A DNA stretch of 64,000 nt from Candidatus Heimdallarchaeota archaeon (GCA_026702845.1 JADCLS010000007.1:1-64000), one strand, 5' to 3'. Positions 16,705 through 25,948 are shown, numbered from the stretch's first letter. Numbers and translations are program-made. The notes: a model not told the origin generated them from the sequence alone.

Positions 16705-16950
16705 TTGAATACTAAGAACGAAAAAGAAACTATGCCAAATAATATGAGATATTATTTTGTTGTTATCCTAGGGATAATAATCCTAGCAATCTACATTATT
16801 TCTGGATCAACAAACGACTTATTTTTCTTAACAGCCTTATTACTAATCATTCTACCTCTGATAAAAGTTCTAGTTAACACATTACTCTATGAAACTTTAA
16901 TGGATGAAGAATTGGTGGTACAAGAGATAGATAATGGTACGATTAATTAA
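16705..16950 (+). CDS. Small membrane protein with two transmembrane helices
   Basis: An 81-residue protein. A charged N-terminus (NTKNEKETMPNN) precedes a first helix YFVVILGIIILAIYIISG. A second helix LFFLTALLLIILPLIKVLV follows, then a short acidic tail. No family is recognised. ATG at 16705 is used, but ATG codons at 16732 and 16744 would also retain both helices. It is monocistronic. Confidence 0.6.
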   Translation: MNTKNEKETMPNNMRYYFVVILGIIILAIYIISGSTNDLFFLTALLLIILPLIKVLVNTLLYETLMDEELVVQEIDNGTIN

Positions 16951-17053
16951 TCAACTAAGATTAATCATTTCAAGATCATAATTTAGTAGTCATATTTTAG
17001 AATACGTTATGTGTCCATTTAAATTGATGGAACGTATTATCCAAGGTAAATAC

Positions 17054-17060
17054 TTTTATC
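17054..17060 (+). promoter_or_regulatory. TATA-like box of the second DinB-type gene
   Basis: TTTTATC is centred about 25 bases before ATG 17082, consistent with a leaderless transcript. Confidence 0.35.
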
Positions 17061-17081
17061 TTACATGTATACTGTACAAAT

Positions 17082-17573
17082 ATGAAGTCAAGTATCAGTG
17101 AATATCGTGTTGGATCAATGGGTGCATTGCTAGATGAGTATGAGAAGGCATTGGGAGAGATACAGGAGCTATTTCGTGATGTTTCTCAAGAAAATTTCGA
17201 GAGGATCATGGATGAGAAGAGCAAGGATCCTGATTGTCGCTCTATGAAGACAATCATGGGCCATGTAATTAATGCTGGATATGGATATTCTTTCTATATA
17301 AGGAATCGAGATGGACAGGAAGTTGAACGAATTCGGGTGAAGATAGAGAAAGTTGATACGTTGATTCCTGAGATAAATAAAATGTTTGAGTACATGATCT
17401 CAACCTCAGAATCCCTATCAATTGACCTTGGCAATGACAAAGAATGGCAGAATTTTCTGTTCACGGTTCCATGGGGTGATTCCTACAATCTTGAGCAGAT
17501 ACTTGAACATGCAATAGTGCATGTACTTCGACACAGAAGGCAAATAGAGAAGTTCATCCTAATGCAGCGATAA
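17082..17573 (+). CDS. DinB-family four-helix protein (second copy)
   Basis: A 163-residue DinB-like helical protein. It has CRSMKTIMGHVINAGYGYSFYI in helix 2, a conserved tryptophan loop VPWGDSYNL, and a final helix EQILEHAIVHVLRHRRQI. Candidate metal ligands are the histidines in MGHV, EHAIVH and LRHRRQ. It shares the PWG-to-H-x3-R/Q core with the gene at 5395-5925 but is divergent overall, so this is an old duplication or two family members. The reaction is unknown. It has its own TATA box and is monocistronic. Confidence 0.8.
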   Translation: MKSSISEYRVGSMGALLDEYEKALGEIQELFRDVSQENFERIMDEKSKDPDCRSMKTIMGHVINAGYGYSFYIRNRDGQEVERIRVKIEKVDTLIPEINKMFEYMISTSESLSIDLGNDKEWQNFLFTVPWGDSYNLEQILEHAIVHVLRHRRQIEKFILMQR

Positions 17574-17593
17574 ATAGTTGATAATTATAGATA

Positions 17594-18205
17594 CTACTTC
17601 ATTTTTTCTGAAATTACCTTTAGTTCTTTATCTATGGAATTTAATAAATTGATAATCTGCTGATTATCAGAAATTGAGGGTTCTAAACCATCTTTAGATA
17701 TGCCATGTAGGCTGATCTTAGAGTTAAGAAAATCAACCTGTTCTTGGGGATCCATTAATCCTGGAAGCAATCCTTCTGCTTTTACTCTGGCCGATCCTGC
17801 AGTCTCTATCTTTATCTTGTAATATCCATCTCTGCGTTCAAAGAAATTCTGCTCCAGATTGATATTCTGAATCCTGTTATAGTGAATTCGAACTAGGTTT
17901 GAAGAGAATACTCCATGATGTATCGTGATTTTCTCATCATCAAAACTCCACCAGTAATTCTCAATTTTCTTTTTGTAATAATAGCGAGCAAATGGTAGAA
18001 AGAGTATTGTCAGACCAAAGAAGAGTAGTGCTAGACTTGCAAAGGTCCAGAATACTGCTCGAGAAGGATCCATGAAGAGGAAAAACATGTAAGAGAAAAA
18101 CATCAACCAGGTAAAAAAAGTGGTGCCAAACATGTAGAAGAAATAAAACTTGTTCAGAAACGATCGATACTTTGCGTTAGGTTTGAATTGTGTGTTAAGA
18201 TCCAT
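17594..18205 (-). CDS. Membrane protein with bacterial PH-like (YdbS-type) domain
   Basis: A 203-residue protein. Two N-terminal transmembrane helices (about 22-45 and 50-72) precede a bPH2-type domain. It begins YYYKKKIENYWWSFDDEKITIHHGVF, continues with VRIHYNRIQNINLEQNFFERR and the sheet YYKIKIETAG, and ends in a Glu/Lys-rich helix. This order matches YdbS/YdbT proteins of unknown function, thought to scaffold membrane proteins. It is transcribed alone. Confidence 0.82.
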   Translation of the reverse strand: MDLNTQFKPNAKYRSFLNKFYFFYMFGTTFFTWLMFFSYMFFLFMDPSRAVFWTFASLALLFFGLTILFLPFARYYYKKKIENYWWSFDDEKITIHHGVFSSNLVRIHYNRIQNINLEQNFFERRDGYYKIKIETAGSARVKAEGLLPGLMDPQEQVDFLNSKISLHGISKDGLEPSISDNQQIINLLNSIDKELKVISEKMK

Positions 18206-18637
18206 AATTCATCTGATAGTATTGGGAATATTCACTTTCTTATACCTATCCACGCATAATTTAATTGATGGTCAGTAATATTTTGTGACACTAAACTATA
18301 GTAATTTTTCGTTAAGAATGATTCAATATTATATGCTGAATAATATTTATCAACTATGGCCATTCTATTAACAAAATTTTGAATTTCTTGAATGGATATA
18401 CACTTTCATTTCAATTATTTCAGTGGGTTGTAATATATTCAAATTATTGATTCAGAAGAGATTAAATTATGTAATACATTTCAATAGAATTTTATTGAAT
18501 CAAAATGTACGTATGGGAAATATTTATATAGTTATACAACGTAGTGTATATTGTTCAAAGAAATTGTACTTACACTTCTGTGGAATGAACCGCAATCAAA
18601 CTGTATAAACCTTTCTTGAACTAAGGAGAAACAAAAG
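18206..18637 (+). promoter_or_regulatory. 432-base gene-free control region ahead of the winged-helix operon
   Basis: I see no gene in this very AT-rich stretch. It holds the divergent promoter of the PH-domain gene at its left end. Near its right end is a box ATATTTATATAG (about 18520-18531), followed by an ATACA...TGTAT inverted repeat (about 18533-18550). A leader of roughly 85 bases then carries a strong Shine-Dalgarno AAGGAGA at 18623-18629, eight bases before ATG 18638. A long SD-bearing leader differs from the leaderless style of most genes here. Confidence 0.5.
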
Positions 18638-18814
18638 ATGGCAATCGCAAACAAGAACCAAAAACAACTACTCAACAAAATATCACTTGATCTCAAGAGG
18701 GCAATCGCTGAGGATGCCCAGAGAAAGGAGATTGAGAAGGCTCTTTTCAAAGAGAATCAGCGTGAGGTGCTGGAACATCTCAAAAGAGGCATCGGTTTCA
18801 TCAGGTCACACTAA
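18638..18814 (+). CDS. Small basic helical protein, 58 aa
   Basis: This short gene is supported by the strong Shine-Dalgarno just upstream. The product begins MAIANKNQKQLLNKI, is predicted all-helical, and is rich in Lys, Arg, Glu and Gln. Heptad-like spacing of Leu/Ile suggests a coiled coil. It ends LEHLKRGIGFIRSH. It lacks Cys, membrane or signal features. It is the first gene of a transcript that continues through the winged-helix gene at 18915. No family is recognised, and a role as a partner of the coiled-coil regulator is speculative. Confidence 0.65.
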   Translation: MAIANKNQKQLLNKISLDLKRAIAEDAQRKEIEKALFKENQREVLEHLKRGIGFIRSH

Positions 18815-18824
18815 GGTGTACTGC

Positions 18825-18902
18825 ATGAAAGAGAAGAAAAATGAGAAGAAAAAACCTTATCCCTGTTGGGAAAGGCCATATGGCCTTCCCAGGGCATTAT
18901 AA
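18825..18902 (+). CDS. Possible 25-residue leader peptide
   Basis: An ATG opens 10 bases after the stop of the 58-residue gene and runs for 25 codons, with a Lys-rich start and a PCWERPYGL ending. Its TAA overlaps the Shine-Dalgarno of the next gene. No good ribosome site precedes it. The second half coincides with a palindromic hairpin. It may be a translated attenuator-like peptide or simply spacer. Confidence 0.25.
   Translation: MKEKKNEKKKPYPCWERPYGLPRAL
18868..18890 (+). promoter_or_regulatory. Hairpin immediately before the winged-helix gene
   Basis: A perfect 12-base palindrome, GGCCATATGGCC, is extended by GGGAA on the left and TTCCC on the right with a single bulged A. It is the most GC-rich structure in the region. 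It ends 11 bases before the AGGAGG ribosome site at 18902-18907, so it could modulate processing or translation of the downstream genes, or bind a dimeric regulator as DNA. Confidence 0.5.
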
Positions 18903-18914
18903 GGAGGAATTATT

Positions 18915-19913
18915 ATGGCAGAAGAAATAAATGACGAATTAGCAGAATTGAGAGCCGAAATGGCTGAACTTAGAGAATTATTGAAATCCAAGAAAGAGGA
19001 CCCTGATCATGAGGTGGAGTACACCGTTGCCGGTGGAAGTCCCCAACCACCCAGATCTCCCAGGGCACCGAGGGCCCCTAAACCCCCTAGGAGACCAAGA
19101 AGAATTATTATTGATGGCAAAGACATTGACATAGATGTAGAGGGTCTCAAGGAACTTGGTGATACCATGTCTCATTACTGGGATAATGTAATGTCTGGAG
19201 TACAGGAAAGCCTTAATCGATCAATGTTTAATCTTACACGAAATTTTGGTATGAAAGAGGAACTCAGAAAAGCACAACAGGATGCTCGCAGGGTACAGCA
19301 TGAAGCGAGGCGTGCTCATGAAGAGCTGAAACGAGAGATGAAGACCAAAAAGAAAGTCATGGAGAGAGAAAGGAAGAGAATGAGAAGAGAACGCATGAGA
19401 TTTGCTCCACTCTCAGAAGAAGAGCTAGAGAATTTTCTCGATACAGCCCCAACACTGGGTTCTGCATTATCTGATCCTCGTAGACTGAATATCCTCAAAC
19501 TTCTTGAAAAGAGGCCCCATTATCCTAACGAGTTGACAGAACAACTAGATATTAAGGGTGGTAGTCTCAAACATCATCTTGATACACTACTTGAGGCCAA
19601 GTTTATTGCCCAGGAGGCAGTGAGGGGTAGATATCTCATCTCCCAGCTTGGTATAGAAGCATTAAAACTTATGGAGATGCTCTTTCGTCGGCACCAGTAT
19701 GAGTTAAGAAAAGAATCAGGAGAAATTGAAGTAGATTTTGACGAAATGGTGGAGGAGGAGATAGAAGCAGAACTAGAAAGACAGGAGGAGGAACTCGAGG
19801 CCTATGAGGAGGCAGAAGAAGAGTTACTTGATCATATCGATGAGATCGAGGATCATGTAGATGAGCTAGAGGATGAACTAGAAACCATAGAAGAAGAGGA
19901 GGAAGAAGAATGA
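18915..19913 (+). CDS. ArsR-like winged-helix protein with coiled-coil and acidic tail
   Basis: A 332-residue protein. An N-terminal leucine-zipper-like helix ELAELRAEMAELRELL (8-23) is followed by a Pro/Arg linker, IIIDG (64-68), and a long Arg/Lys/Glu helix (about 113-166). The winged helix spans about 183-258 (SDPRRLNILKLLEKR, GGSLKHHLDTLLEAKFI). A strongly acidic helical tail runs from about 270 to 332. The HTH suggests transcriptional control, and the charged helices suggest assembly or partner binding. Translation starts from an excellent AGGAGG site. The stop overlaps the next gene's ATG by four bases, so both are translated together. Specific targets are unknown. Confidence 0.82.
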   Translation: MAEEINDELAELRAEMAELRELLKSKKEDPDHEVEYTVAGGSPQPPRSPRAPRAPKPPRRPRRIIIDGKDIDIDVEGLKELGDTMSHYWDNVMSGVQESLNRSMFNLTRNFGMKEELRKAQQDARRVQHEARRAHEELKREMKTKKKVMERERKRMRRERMRFAPLSEEELENFLDTAPTLGSALSDPRRLNILKLLEKRPHYPNELTEQLDIKGGSLKHHLDTLLEAKFIAQEAVRGRYLISQLGIEALKLMEMLFRRHQYELRKESGEIEVDFDEMVEEEIEAELERQEEELEAYEEAEEELLDHIDEIEDHVDELEDELETIEEEEEEE

Positions 19914-20581
19914 AATACAAATTTGAGGATATTACATTGAGTGGCAAGGGATTCGTCTCAACAGGTGAATTTCTAGATGAGAATATGAAAATCAAGACTA
20001 ATGGAGTACATTTTTACCAGGTAATGCTGGGAGAAGAGCCATTAGGCTGGTTGGTGAATGGAGAAATCAATTTGCTAGCAGATATCACTGCTCATTCCAA
20101 GGAGGGTATGCAGGGAAGATCCATTGATGAGAAGTTAGAATATGCACTTATCATAGATAGGACAAAAAGATTGGGTGATTTTGTTGGTGAATTACAGGAG
20201 TTGCCCATAGAGGATATGCTTCCTATTCTTGAGAAATATAAAGATACCAAACATTTAGGCAGAGGAAATATCGATGTAGGTGGGAATGATGATGATGATA
20301 TCTTAGTTATCCTATCAACTAAATCAGATATTATTTTTGTACAATCAGATAAGGATACCATCATGATCTCAAAGGGAGAGGTATTGGTTCTCAATAGAAC
20401 TAAGGAGAAACTCACCCATGTGAGCTCAAAAGATGGAATTATCTCCATAGGTGGCGATAAATCACTGCAAATTGGTCACGGGAAAATCATCATTGATGGA
20501 GAAGAATTTGATCCACAGAATGTAGTAGAGAAGGCAATGAAAGGCATTTCTAAAGCATTTAGCAAGTCATTTGTTTTTTGA
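19910..20581 (+). CDS. Hypothetical partner of the winged-helix regulator, 223 aa
   Basis: I do not recognise a family. The protein is soluble with many short strands (MKYKFEDITLSGKG, ILVILSTKSDIIFVQSDKDTIMIS, KDGIISIGGDKSLQIGHGKIIIDG) and a terminal amphipathic helix VVEKAMKGISKAFSKSF. Its first residues overlap the regulator gene by four bases (ATGA), so the two are translationally coupled. It shares an IIIDG motif (193-197) with residues 64-68 of the regulator, in both cases followed by acidic residues and a helix. This may reflect a common interaction element. It could be an effector or anti-regulator. Confidence 0.75.
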   Translation: MKYKFEDITLSGKGFVSTGEFLDENMKIKTNGVHFYQVMLGEEPLGWLVNGEINLLADITAHSKEGMQGRSIDEKLEYALIIDRTKRLGDFVGELQELPIEDMLPILEKYKDTKHLGRGNIDVGGNDDDDILVILSTKSDIIFVQSDKDTIMISKGEVLVLNRTKEKLTHVSSKDGIISIGGDKSLQIGHGKIIIDGEEFDPQNVVEKAMKGISKAFSKSFVF

Positions 20582-20662
20582 GTAAATAATTAAAATATAT
20601 TATTAGTAGTATGTTCACCAAAAAAATGAAATAATTATATAGATAATCGTTACTTCCTGTTT

Positions 20663-23600
20663 GTGAATAGCAAACCTAAAGTATTTATGATAGTTATACT
20701 AATGATTTGTTCATTCCAATCAACCTATGCTCAAAATAATGGCTTGGTAGAGGGAAAGAACATACTAATTTATTTTGGTAGATCTAATCTATCATTCACA
20801 TCAATAAATTTTCAGCAAAATTATACAAATGCTGGTAATACCGTCACAATGACTGATAATTATGACTTCAGCTCATTTGAAACCGATGGATATAATGCTC
20901 TCTTTCTCACGGGGACTCAGAATCTCACTACAAGTGAGATTGGGGCAATAACCATGTGGTTTAATCAAGGTGGAAAAATGTTGTGGGTTGGAGGAGATAG
21001 CGATTTTAATGGATACTACAAAGCTGATGAGATCAACCCACTTCTATCTAGCATTGGTACTGGCCTGAGAATTGATGGTGGCAGTATTGAGGATTCAGTT
21101 GTTAATGATGGTGCACCCTACAGAGTACTGGCAAATAAACGTGGACCAAATTCTGGATTGGTTGAGTATGTGATGCAAGGAGTGTCATATGCCGCATTTC
21201 ACGGGCCTACTGCAATTTCATGGTTTAATGGGGTGAATTACGTTGATTTGAGAAGCATGACTCTTCCTGAATCTGTAGATATAGTGATCACAAGTAGTGA
21301 GAACGCTATTTCACTTGATTCTGATTTATCATTAAATGCATCTGATTTCTATGCAAGTAATCCAATTACAGGAAATTACCCCATGGTGGCTACCGAGAGA
21401 ATTGGAAATTCTATGGTGGTGGCCTCCGGTGAGAGTATATTCAGTGATTACAAGAAAATGTATGATGATTTTACAGAGAAGAAGACTCTGACACTGCATC
21501 ATCAGGGTAAATTGCTAGTAGATCGCTTACTAAAATATTTCTTCTACCAATTTGAAGGAAGACCAGTGCAATTAGATCAGCTGGTTCATGCTAAGAATAT
21601 TTTGATATATACTGGTCAATCAGTAATGTCACAGGCTGCATTTGGTTTTGAGTATAATTACACCATTGCGGATTGTCATGTATTGGTAACCCGTGGATTT
21701 GACCTTCCTGGATTATACAATCACAATTTTGATGTGGTGATGCTTCATGGTACAATGAATTTAAGTCCAGCCGAGTTGAATGGGATTGCTCAGTGGTTCG
21801 ATCAAGGTGGTAAATTACTTTGGGTGGCAGGGGATTCAGATTATGGAGGGTATTTCCAGGCATCTCAAACAAATCCGATTATGGAATCAGTGGGTTCAGT
21901 ATTACGTTTGGATGCAGGTAGCATTGAGGATTCAGTATATAATGATGGAGCAGCTTACCGGGTAGTGGCCAATACTAAGGGTCCATCTTCAGAGTTAACA
22001 GATTATGTCATGCCAGGTGTGCAGTATGCTCCTTTCCATGGTCCAACTGGGGTAATGTGGTATGATGGTGCGAATTATCAGGATTTACGATATGATGTAC
22101 CTGATAAGGTTGATGTTGTTATAAAATCCAGTCCCTCCTCATATTCATTTGATAGCGATCTTTCTGCAGATGTGATTGATTTTTACAGTCAACAGACTGA
22201 ACAAGGTGGATATCCCATGTTGGCAACAGAGAAAATTGGAAAATCCATGATAGTGGTTGGAGGAGAGGCATCATTTACGGATTATAAGAGAATGTATGGA
22301 AACACCTTTGAGAGGGGAACTCTTGGTACTGGTCATCAAGGTGGAATGATTGTTGATCGGCTACTCAAATACTTCTTTGAGGTTTATGAGCCAGAATTTG
22401 TACCTATTTTGGAGGATTTACCATCAGGAAAGAATATCATGATATATACGGGGAGGTTCTTCTATGAGCGTTCTGCAGATGGGTTCTATGCCAATTACTC
22501 TGCTTCAGGTAACAATGTATTTGTCACAAATAACTATGATTTCAGCAATTTTGAGGATGCAGATTTTGATGCCCTATTTCTCACCGGTACCATGGATCTC
22601 CTCCCTAGTGAATTACAGGCAATTGATGCTTGGTTCAGTAAAGGAAATAGATTCTTGTGGGTTGGAGGAGATAGTGATTTTGCAGGGAATGTACAATCTG
22701 CTCTAATCAATCCAATTTTGGGTCAGATCGGCACAGGATTAAGATTGGATGGGGGTTCTGTTGAAGATCAGACATACAATGATGGTGCTGCATACCGAGT
22801 GATCGCCAATACAAAGGGTCCATCCTCTGAGCTAACTGATTATGTCATGAAGGATGTAGAATTGGTACCTTTCCACGGGCCAACAAGTGTAGTTTGGAAT
22901 GATGGATTCTCCTATGTTGATCTCAGAACCATGTCTCTTCCTGGTAATGTTGATATTGTCATCAAATCCAGTGAGAATGCAATTGTTTTGGATTCTGATG
23001 TTAGTCAGTTACCAGAGGATTTCTATGCTAATCAAGATATGACAGGAGGGTATCCCATGCTGGCAACTGAGAGGATTGGCTCTTCCATGGTTATCGTTTC
23101 CGGGGAATCACTATTCAATGATTATAAATTCATGTACGGTAATACAATGGAGATTGGGGTGCTAGATGCTCATCATCAAGGAGGATTACTTGTTGATAGA
23201 TTAATCAACTATTTCTTCTCTACACATGGAGTAAATTACAATCGTATTACTGAGGATCTTACCACAGGCAAGGATTTTCTTGTATACACAGGACGAAATT
23301 TCTATGGTAGAACTGCTGATGGATTCCAAGCAAATTATACTGCCGCTGGTAATTCAGTGCTTGTTACTGACACCTATGATTTTAGTAATTTTGGAGAAGC
23401 GACATTTGATGCGCTCTTTCTCACAGCCACCATCGGACTTGAATCAAATGAGATTGAGGCTATTAATGCTTGGTTCAATAAGGGCAATCGACTCCTTTGG
23501 ATTGCAGCAGATAGTGATTATGCAGGAAATTTCCAGAGTCCAACAATAAACCCAGTATTTGAGGGGCTAGGTTCAGGATTGCGGTTTGATGCAGGATCAA

Positions 23601-24274
23601 TACAGGATGATATATTCAATGATGGTGCGGCATACCGTGTGATCGCCAATACAAAGGGTCCATCCTCTGAATTAACGGATTATGTTATGGAGAATGTGCG
23701 TTTTGTTCCATTTCATGGACCGACCAGTATTGTATGGCATAATGGAAATTCTCTTGTTGATTTCAGGTACATGGGTCTTTCCTCAGAGGTGAGTATTATC
23801 ATGCAGGCAAGTTCCTTTGCCTATGCACTTGATGGCGATCTATCATCAAATCCAATTGATTTCTATGCACAGCAATCACAGCTGGGTAACTATCCTATGC
23901 TTGCAGCAGAACAAATTGATTCATCTTTGGTTATTGCATCTGGTGAGGCACTGTTTAATGATTACAAGTTTATGTATGGAACACACTCAGAATTTGGTGC
24001 CCTACATCCCTATCATCAGGGAGGTTTGGTTGTTGATCGTATCATTAAATACTATTTTGATATTATGGAGAAGGATGATCCAGTGACAACTGATCCTGAT
24101 GACACAACTAGTGATCCAAAGGATGATACAACAGAAGGAACATCGAAAAATGCCACTGCACCAGTAGATCCACTGCAAAACTTGGGTCCCGGAGATGCAT
24201 TTCTACCCTCAATCTTCACTTTGATGGTCTCTGTTGCAATAATAAGAAAGAAGAAAATTATTCAAATAAAATAA
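20663..24274 (+). CDS. Giant cell-surface protein with four tandem ~278-residue domains
   Basis: A 1203-residue protein with a GTG start. A signal peptide (about 1-23) is followed by four homologous domains beginning near residues 33, 310, 589 and 867, each opening GKNILIYTGR-like. Each domain repeats F-x-A-L-F-L-T-G-T, AIxxWFxxGxxxLWVGGDSD, NDGAAYRV, FHGPT and DYKxMYG. The pattern suggests a Rossmann-like GATase1/ThuA-type fold, but catalytic residues are not evident to me. After a Thr/Asp-rich linker (about 1148-1180), a C-terminal hydrophobic segment plus Lys-rich end gives a membrane anchor. It is likely displayed outside the cell, and its role is unknown. It is monocistronic. Confidence 0.85.
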   Translation: MNSKPKVFMIVILMICSFQSTYAQNNGLVEGKNILIYFGRSNLSFTSINFQQNYTNAGNTVTMTDNYDFSSFETDGYNALFLTGTQNLTTSEIGAITMWFNQGGKMLWVGGDSDFNGYYKADEINPLLSSIGTGLRIDGGSIEDSVVNDGAPYRVLANKRGPNSGLVEYVMQGVSYAAFHGPTAISWFNGVNYVDLRSMTLPESVDIVITSSENAISLDSDLSLNASDFYASNPITGNYPMVATERIGNSMVVASGESIFSDYKKMYDDFTEKKTLTLHHQGKLLVDRLLKYFFYQFEGRPVQLDQLVHAKNILIYTGQSVMSQAAFGFEYNYTIADCHVLVTRGFDLPGLYNHNFDVVMLHGTMNLSPAELNGIAQWFDQGGKLLWVAGDSDYGGYFQASQTNPIMESVGSVLRLDAGSIEDSVYNDGAAYRVVANTKGPSSELTDYVMPGVQYAPFHGPTGVMWYDGANYQDLRYDVPDKVDVVIKSSPSSYSFDSDLSADVIDFYSQQTEQGGYPMLATEKIGKSMIVVGGEASFTDYKRMYGNTFERGTLGTGHQGGMIVDRLLKYFFEVYEPEFVPILEDLPSGKNIMIYTGRFFYERSADGFYANYSASGNNVFVTNNYDFSNFEDADFDALFLTGTMDLLPSELQAIDAWFSKGNRFLWVGGDSDFAGNVQSALINPILGQIGTGLRLDGGSVEDQTYNDGAAYRVIANTKGPSSELTDYVMKDVELVPFHGPTSVVWNDGFSYVDLRTMSLPGNVDIVIKSSENAIVLDSDVSQLPEDFYANQDMTGGYPMLATERIGSSMVIVSGESLFNDYKFMYGNTMEIGVLDAHHQGGLLVDRLINYFFSTHGVNYNRITEDLTTGKDFLVYTGRNFYGRTADGFQANYTAAGNSVLVTDTYDFSNFGEATFDALFLTATIGLESNEIEAINAWFNKGNRLLWIAADSDYAGNFQSPTINPVFEGLGSGLRFDAGSIQDDIFNDGAAYRVIANTKGPSSELTDYVMENVRFVPFHGPTSIVWHNGNSLVDFRYMGLSSEVSIIMQASSFAYALDGDLSSNPIDFYAQQSQLGNYPMLAAEQIDSSLVIASGEALFNDYKFMYGTHSEFGALHPYHQGGLVVDRIIKYYFDIMEKDDPVTTDPDDTTSDPKDDTTEGTSKNATAPVDPLQNLGPGDAFLPSIFTLMVSVAIIRKKKIIQIK

Positions 24275-24335
24275 TTAAGGCCATCATCTAGGTGTATTAG
24301 TTAATAGTAACAGAATGTATCATAAGTAAATATTA

Positions 24336-24349
24336 TCGCATATATGCGA
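24336..24349 (+). promoter_or_regulatory. Perfect 14-base palindrome upstream of the aminotransferase operon
   Basis: TCGCATATATGCGA lies about 142 bases before the first gene of the aminotransferase-kinase-aldolase operon and 62 bases after the surface protein gene. A dyad of this size in an AT-rich gap is a plausible operator for a dimeric HTH regulator. No matching regulator gene is adjacent. Confidence 0.4.
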
Positions 24350-24490
24350 ATTGTATCTAGCTGTAGGTAGATAAAGAATATGTTATCATGTCTTACATCT
24401 GTAAATTCTAGAACAAATTTGGTCTTGATACCTATTGCTAGACCTAAATTACTACGAAATGATTATATCAACGATATGAAATAGGAAGTT

Positions 24491-25948
24491 ATGGAATATG
24501 GAATATCCGAATACCCTGATGTAAAGGATCTATACCGAAGAATCGATAAACTCATGTCACAACCTGCATGGACCATCAAACGAGATGCAATGGGTGACTA
24601 TCTCAAGTATTTTGATACCAGATGCAGCAAGTCGAAATCAATGATTGAGGAGGCTAAAAAATTCATCCCTGGTGGAGTGCAGCATAACCTAGCCTTTAAC
24701 TATCCCTTTCCTTTAGTAATAACAAAAGCTGAAGGTGCATACCTTACAGATCTTGATGGTAATGAGTATATTGATTTTCTGCAGGCAGGTGGACCGACTA
24801 TGCTTGGATCTAATGATCCAGTTGTCAAGGAAAAGGTCATAGAGATCATCAACGAGTGTGGTCCATCCACAGGATTATTCCATGAATATGAGTTGAAAAT
24901 TGCCAAACTCATCAATAAGCATATGCCAGGAATTGAGATGTTCCGTCTTCTTGGAAGTGGAACTGAGGCTGTAATGGCAGCAATTCGGCTAGCTCGAGTA
25001 GCTACTGGCAATAAGAAAATTATCAAAATTGGGGGGGCTTATCATGGCTGGTCAGATCAGATGGTATATGATCTGCATATTCCTGGAACCTATACTTTTG
25101 AGGCTCATGGTATTCCTTTCATTGCTTCATGGCATACACAAGGTGTCCGACCTAATGATATAGGTGCACTGAAGCGAAAACTTGCCATGAATAGATTGCG
25201 AGGGGGAACAGCAGCAGTCATTCTGGAACCTCTGGGTCCTGAGAGTGGTACACGTCCAGTTGATAAAGATTATAATAAACAAGTACGAGAACTCTGTGAT
25301 GCTTATGGTGCTCTGCTCATATTTGATGAGGTAGTGACTGGCTTTCGGGTTGGTTTGGGTGGAGCACAGGGATATTTCAATGTCAAGCCTGATCTCACAG
25401 TTTTTGGAAAAACTATGGCAGGAGGATATCCAGCAGCTGGAGGTCTTGGAGGTAGAGCTGATCTTATCAGATATCTAGCTGCAGGAGTGGAGGGAGGTAG
25501 TAAACGAGCATACGTTGGTGGTACTATGTCTGCCAATCCATTAAGTGCAGTTGCTGGCTACTATGCAATTGAGAGAATTGCTGAGACCAATGCCTGTGTT
25601 AAAGCAGGAGAAGCTGGAGATAAGATCACCAAGGGGTTACAGGATTTGATTGATGATTATGATCTACCATTCATCGCCTATAATACCGGTAGTATAGCCC
25701 ATCTTGAGACAGTGGCACCCATGTATCTTGAGATTAAGATTCTAAAGATCAAGCAAATTTTAAAGGAGATTAAGAAAAGAAAACATGCCATGGAGGAGTA
25801 TGGTGCAGCATTCATGGCTGAGGGAATTGTAACATTGGCAGGTAGTCGACTCTATACCTCACTTGCTACTACTGATGAGGTAATTGACAAAGCTCTTGAA
25901 GGTTTTGGCAATGTCTTCAGGAATGTAGAGGGAGCAGATCTTGACTAG
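24491..25948 (+). CDS. Class III PLP aminotransferase (glutamate-1-semialdehyde aminomutase-like)
   Basis: A 485-residue PLP enzyme. It has the N-terminal FIPGGVQHNL and DLDGNEYIDFLQAGGP motifs of the GSA aminomutase subgroup, GSGTEAVMAAIRLAR for phosphate binding, GGAYHGWSD, FDEVVTGFR with the PLP-ring Asp, and K307 in FGKTMAGGY as the Schiff-base lysine. The N-terminal extension (about 55 residues) is longer than in HemL. Overlap with the sugar kinase gene argues for catabolism rather than tetrapyrrole synthesis. A probable role is transamination of an amino-alcohol, amino-sugar or beta-amino compound, but the exact substrate is not inferable. Confidence 0.88.
   Translation: MEYGISEYPDVKDLYRRIDKLMSQPAWTIKRDAMGDYLKYFDTRCSKSKSMIEEAKKFIPGGVQHNLAFNYPFPLVITKAEGAYLTDLDGNEYIDFLQAGGPTMLGSNDPVVKEKVIEIINECGPSTGLFHEYELKIAKLINKHMPGIEMFRLLGSGTEAVMAAIRLARVATGNKKIIKIGGAYHGWSDQMVYDLHIPGTYTFEAHGIPFIASWHTQGVRPNDIGALKRKLAMNRLRGGTAAVILEPLGPESGTRPVDKDYNKQVRELCDAYGALLIFDEVVTGFRVGLGGAQGYFNVKPDLTVFGKTMAGGYPAAGGLGGRADLIRYLAAGVEGGSKRAYVGGTMSANPLSAVAGYYAIERIAETNACVKAGEAGDKITKGLQDLIDDYDLPFIAYNTGSIAHLETVAPMYLEIKILKIKQILKEIKKRKHAMEEYGAAFMAEGIVTLAGSRLYTSLATTDEVIDKALEGFGNVFRNVEGADLD

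Noticed and set aside
18687..18902. 71-residue frame overlapping the 58-residue gene
   Set aside because: It lacks a ribosome site and its composition is Arg/Ser-rich noise; the 58-residue frame has a strong Shine-Dalgarno.
22799..23670. Repeated DNA resembling repeats of a CRISPR or mobile element
   Set aside because: The repeats are the in-frame domains of one protein and have no regular spacer pattern.
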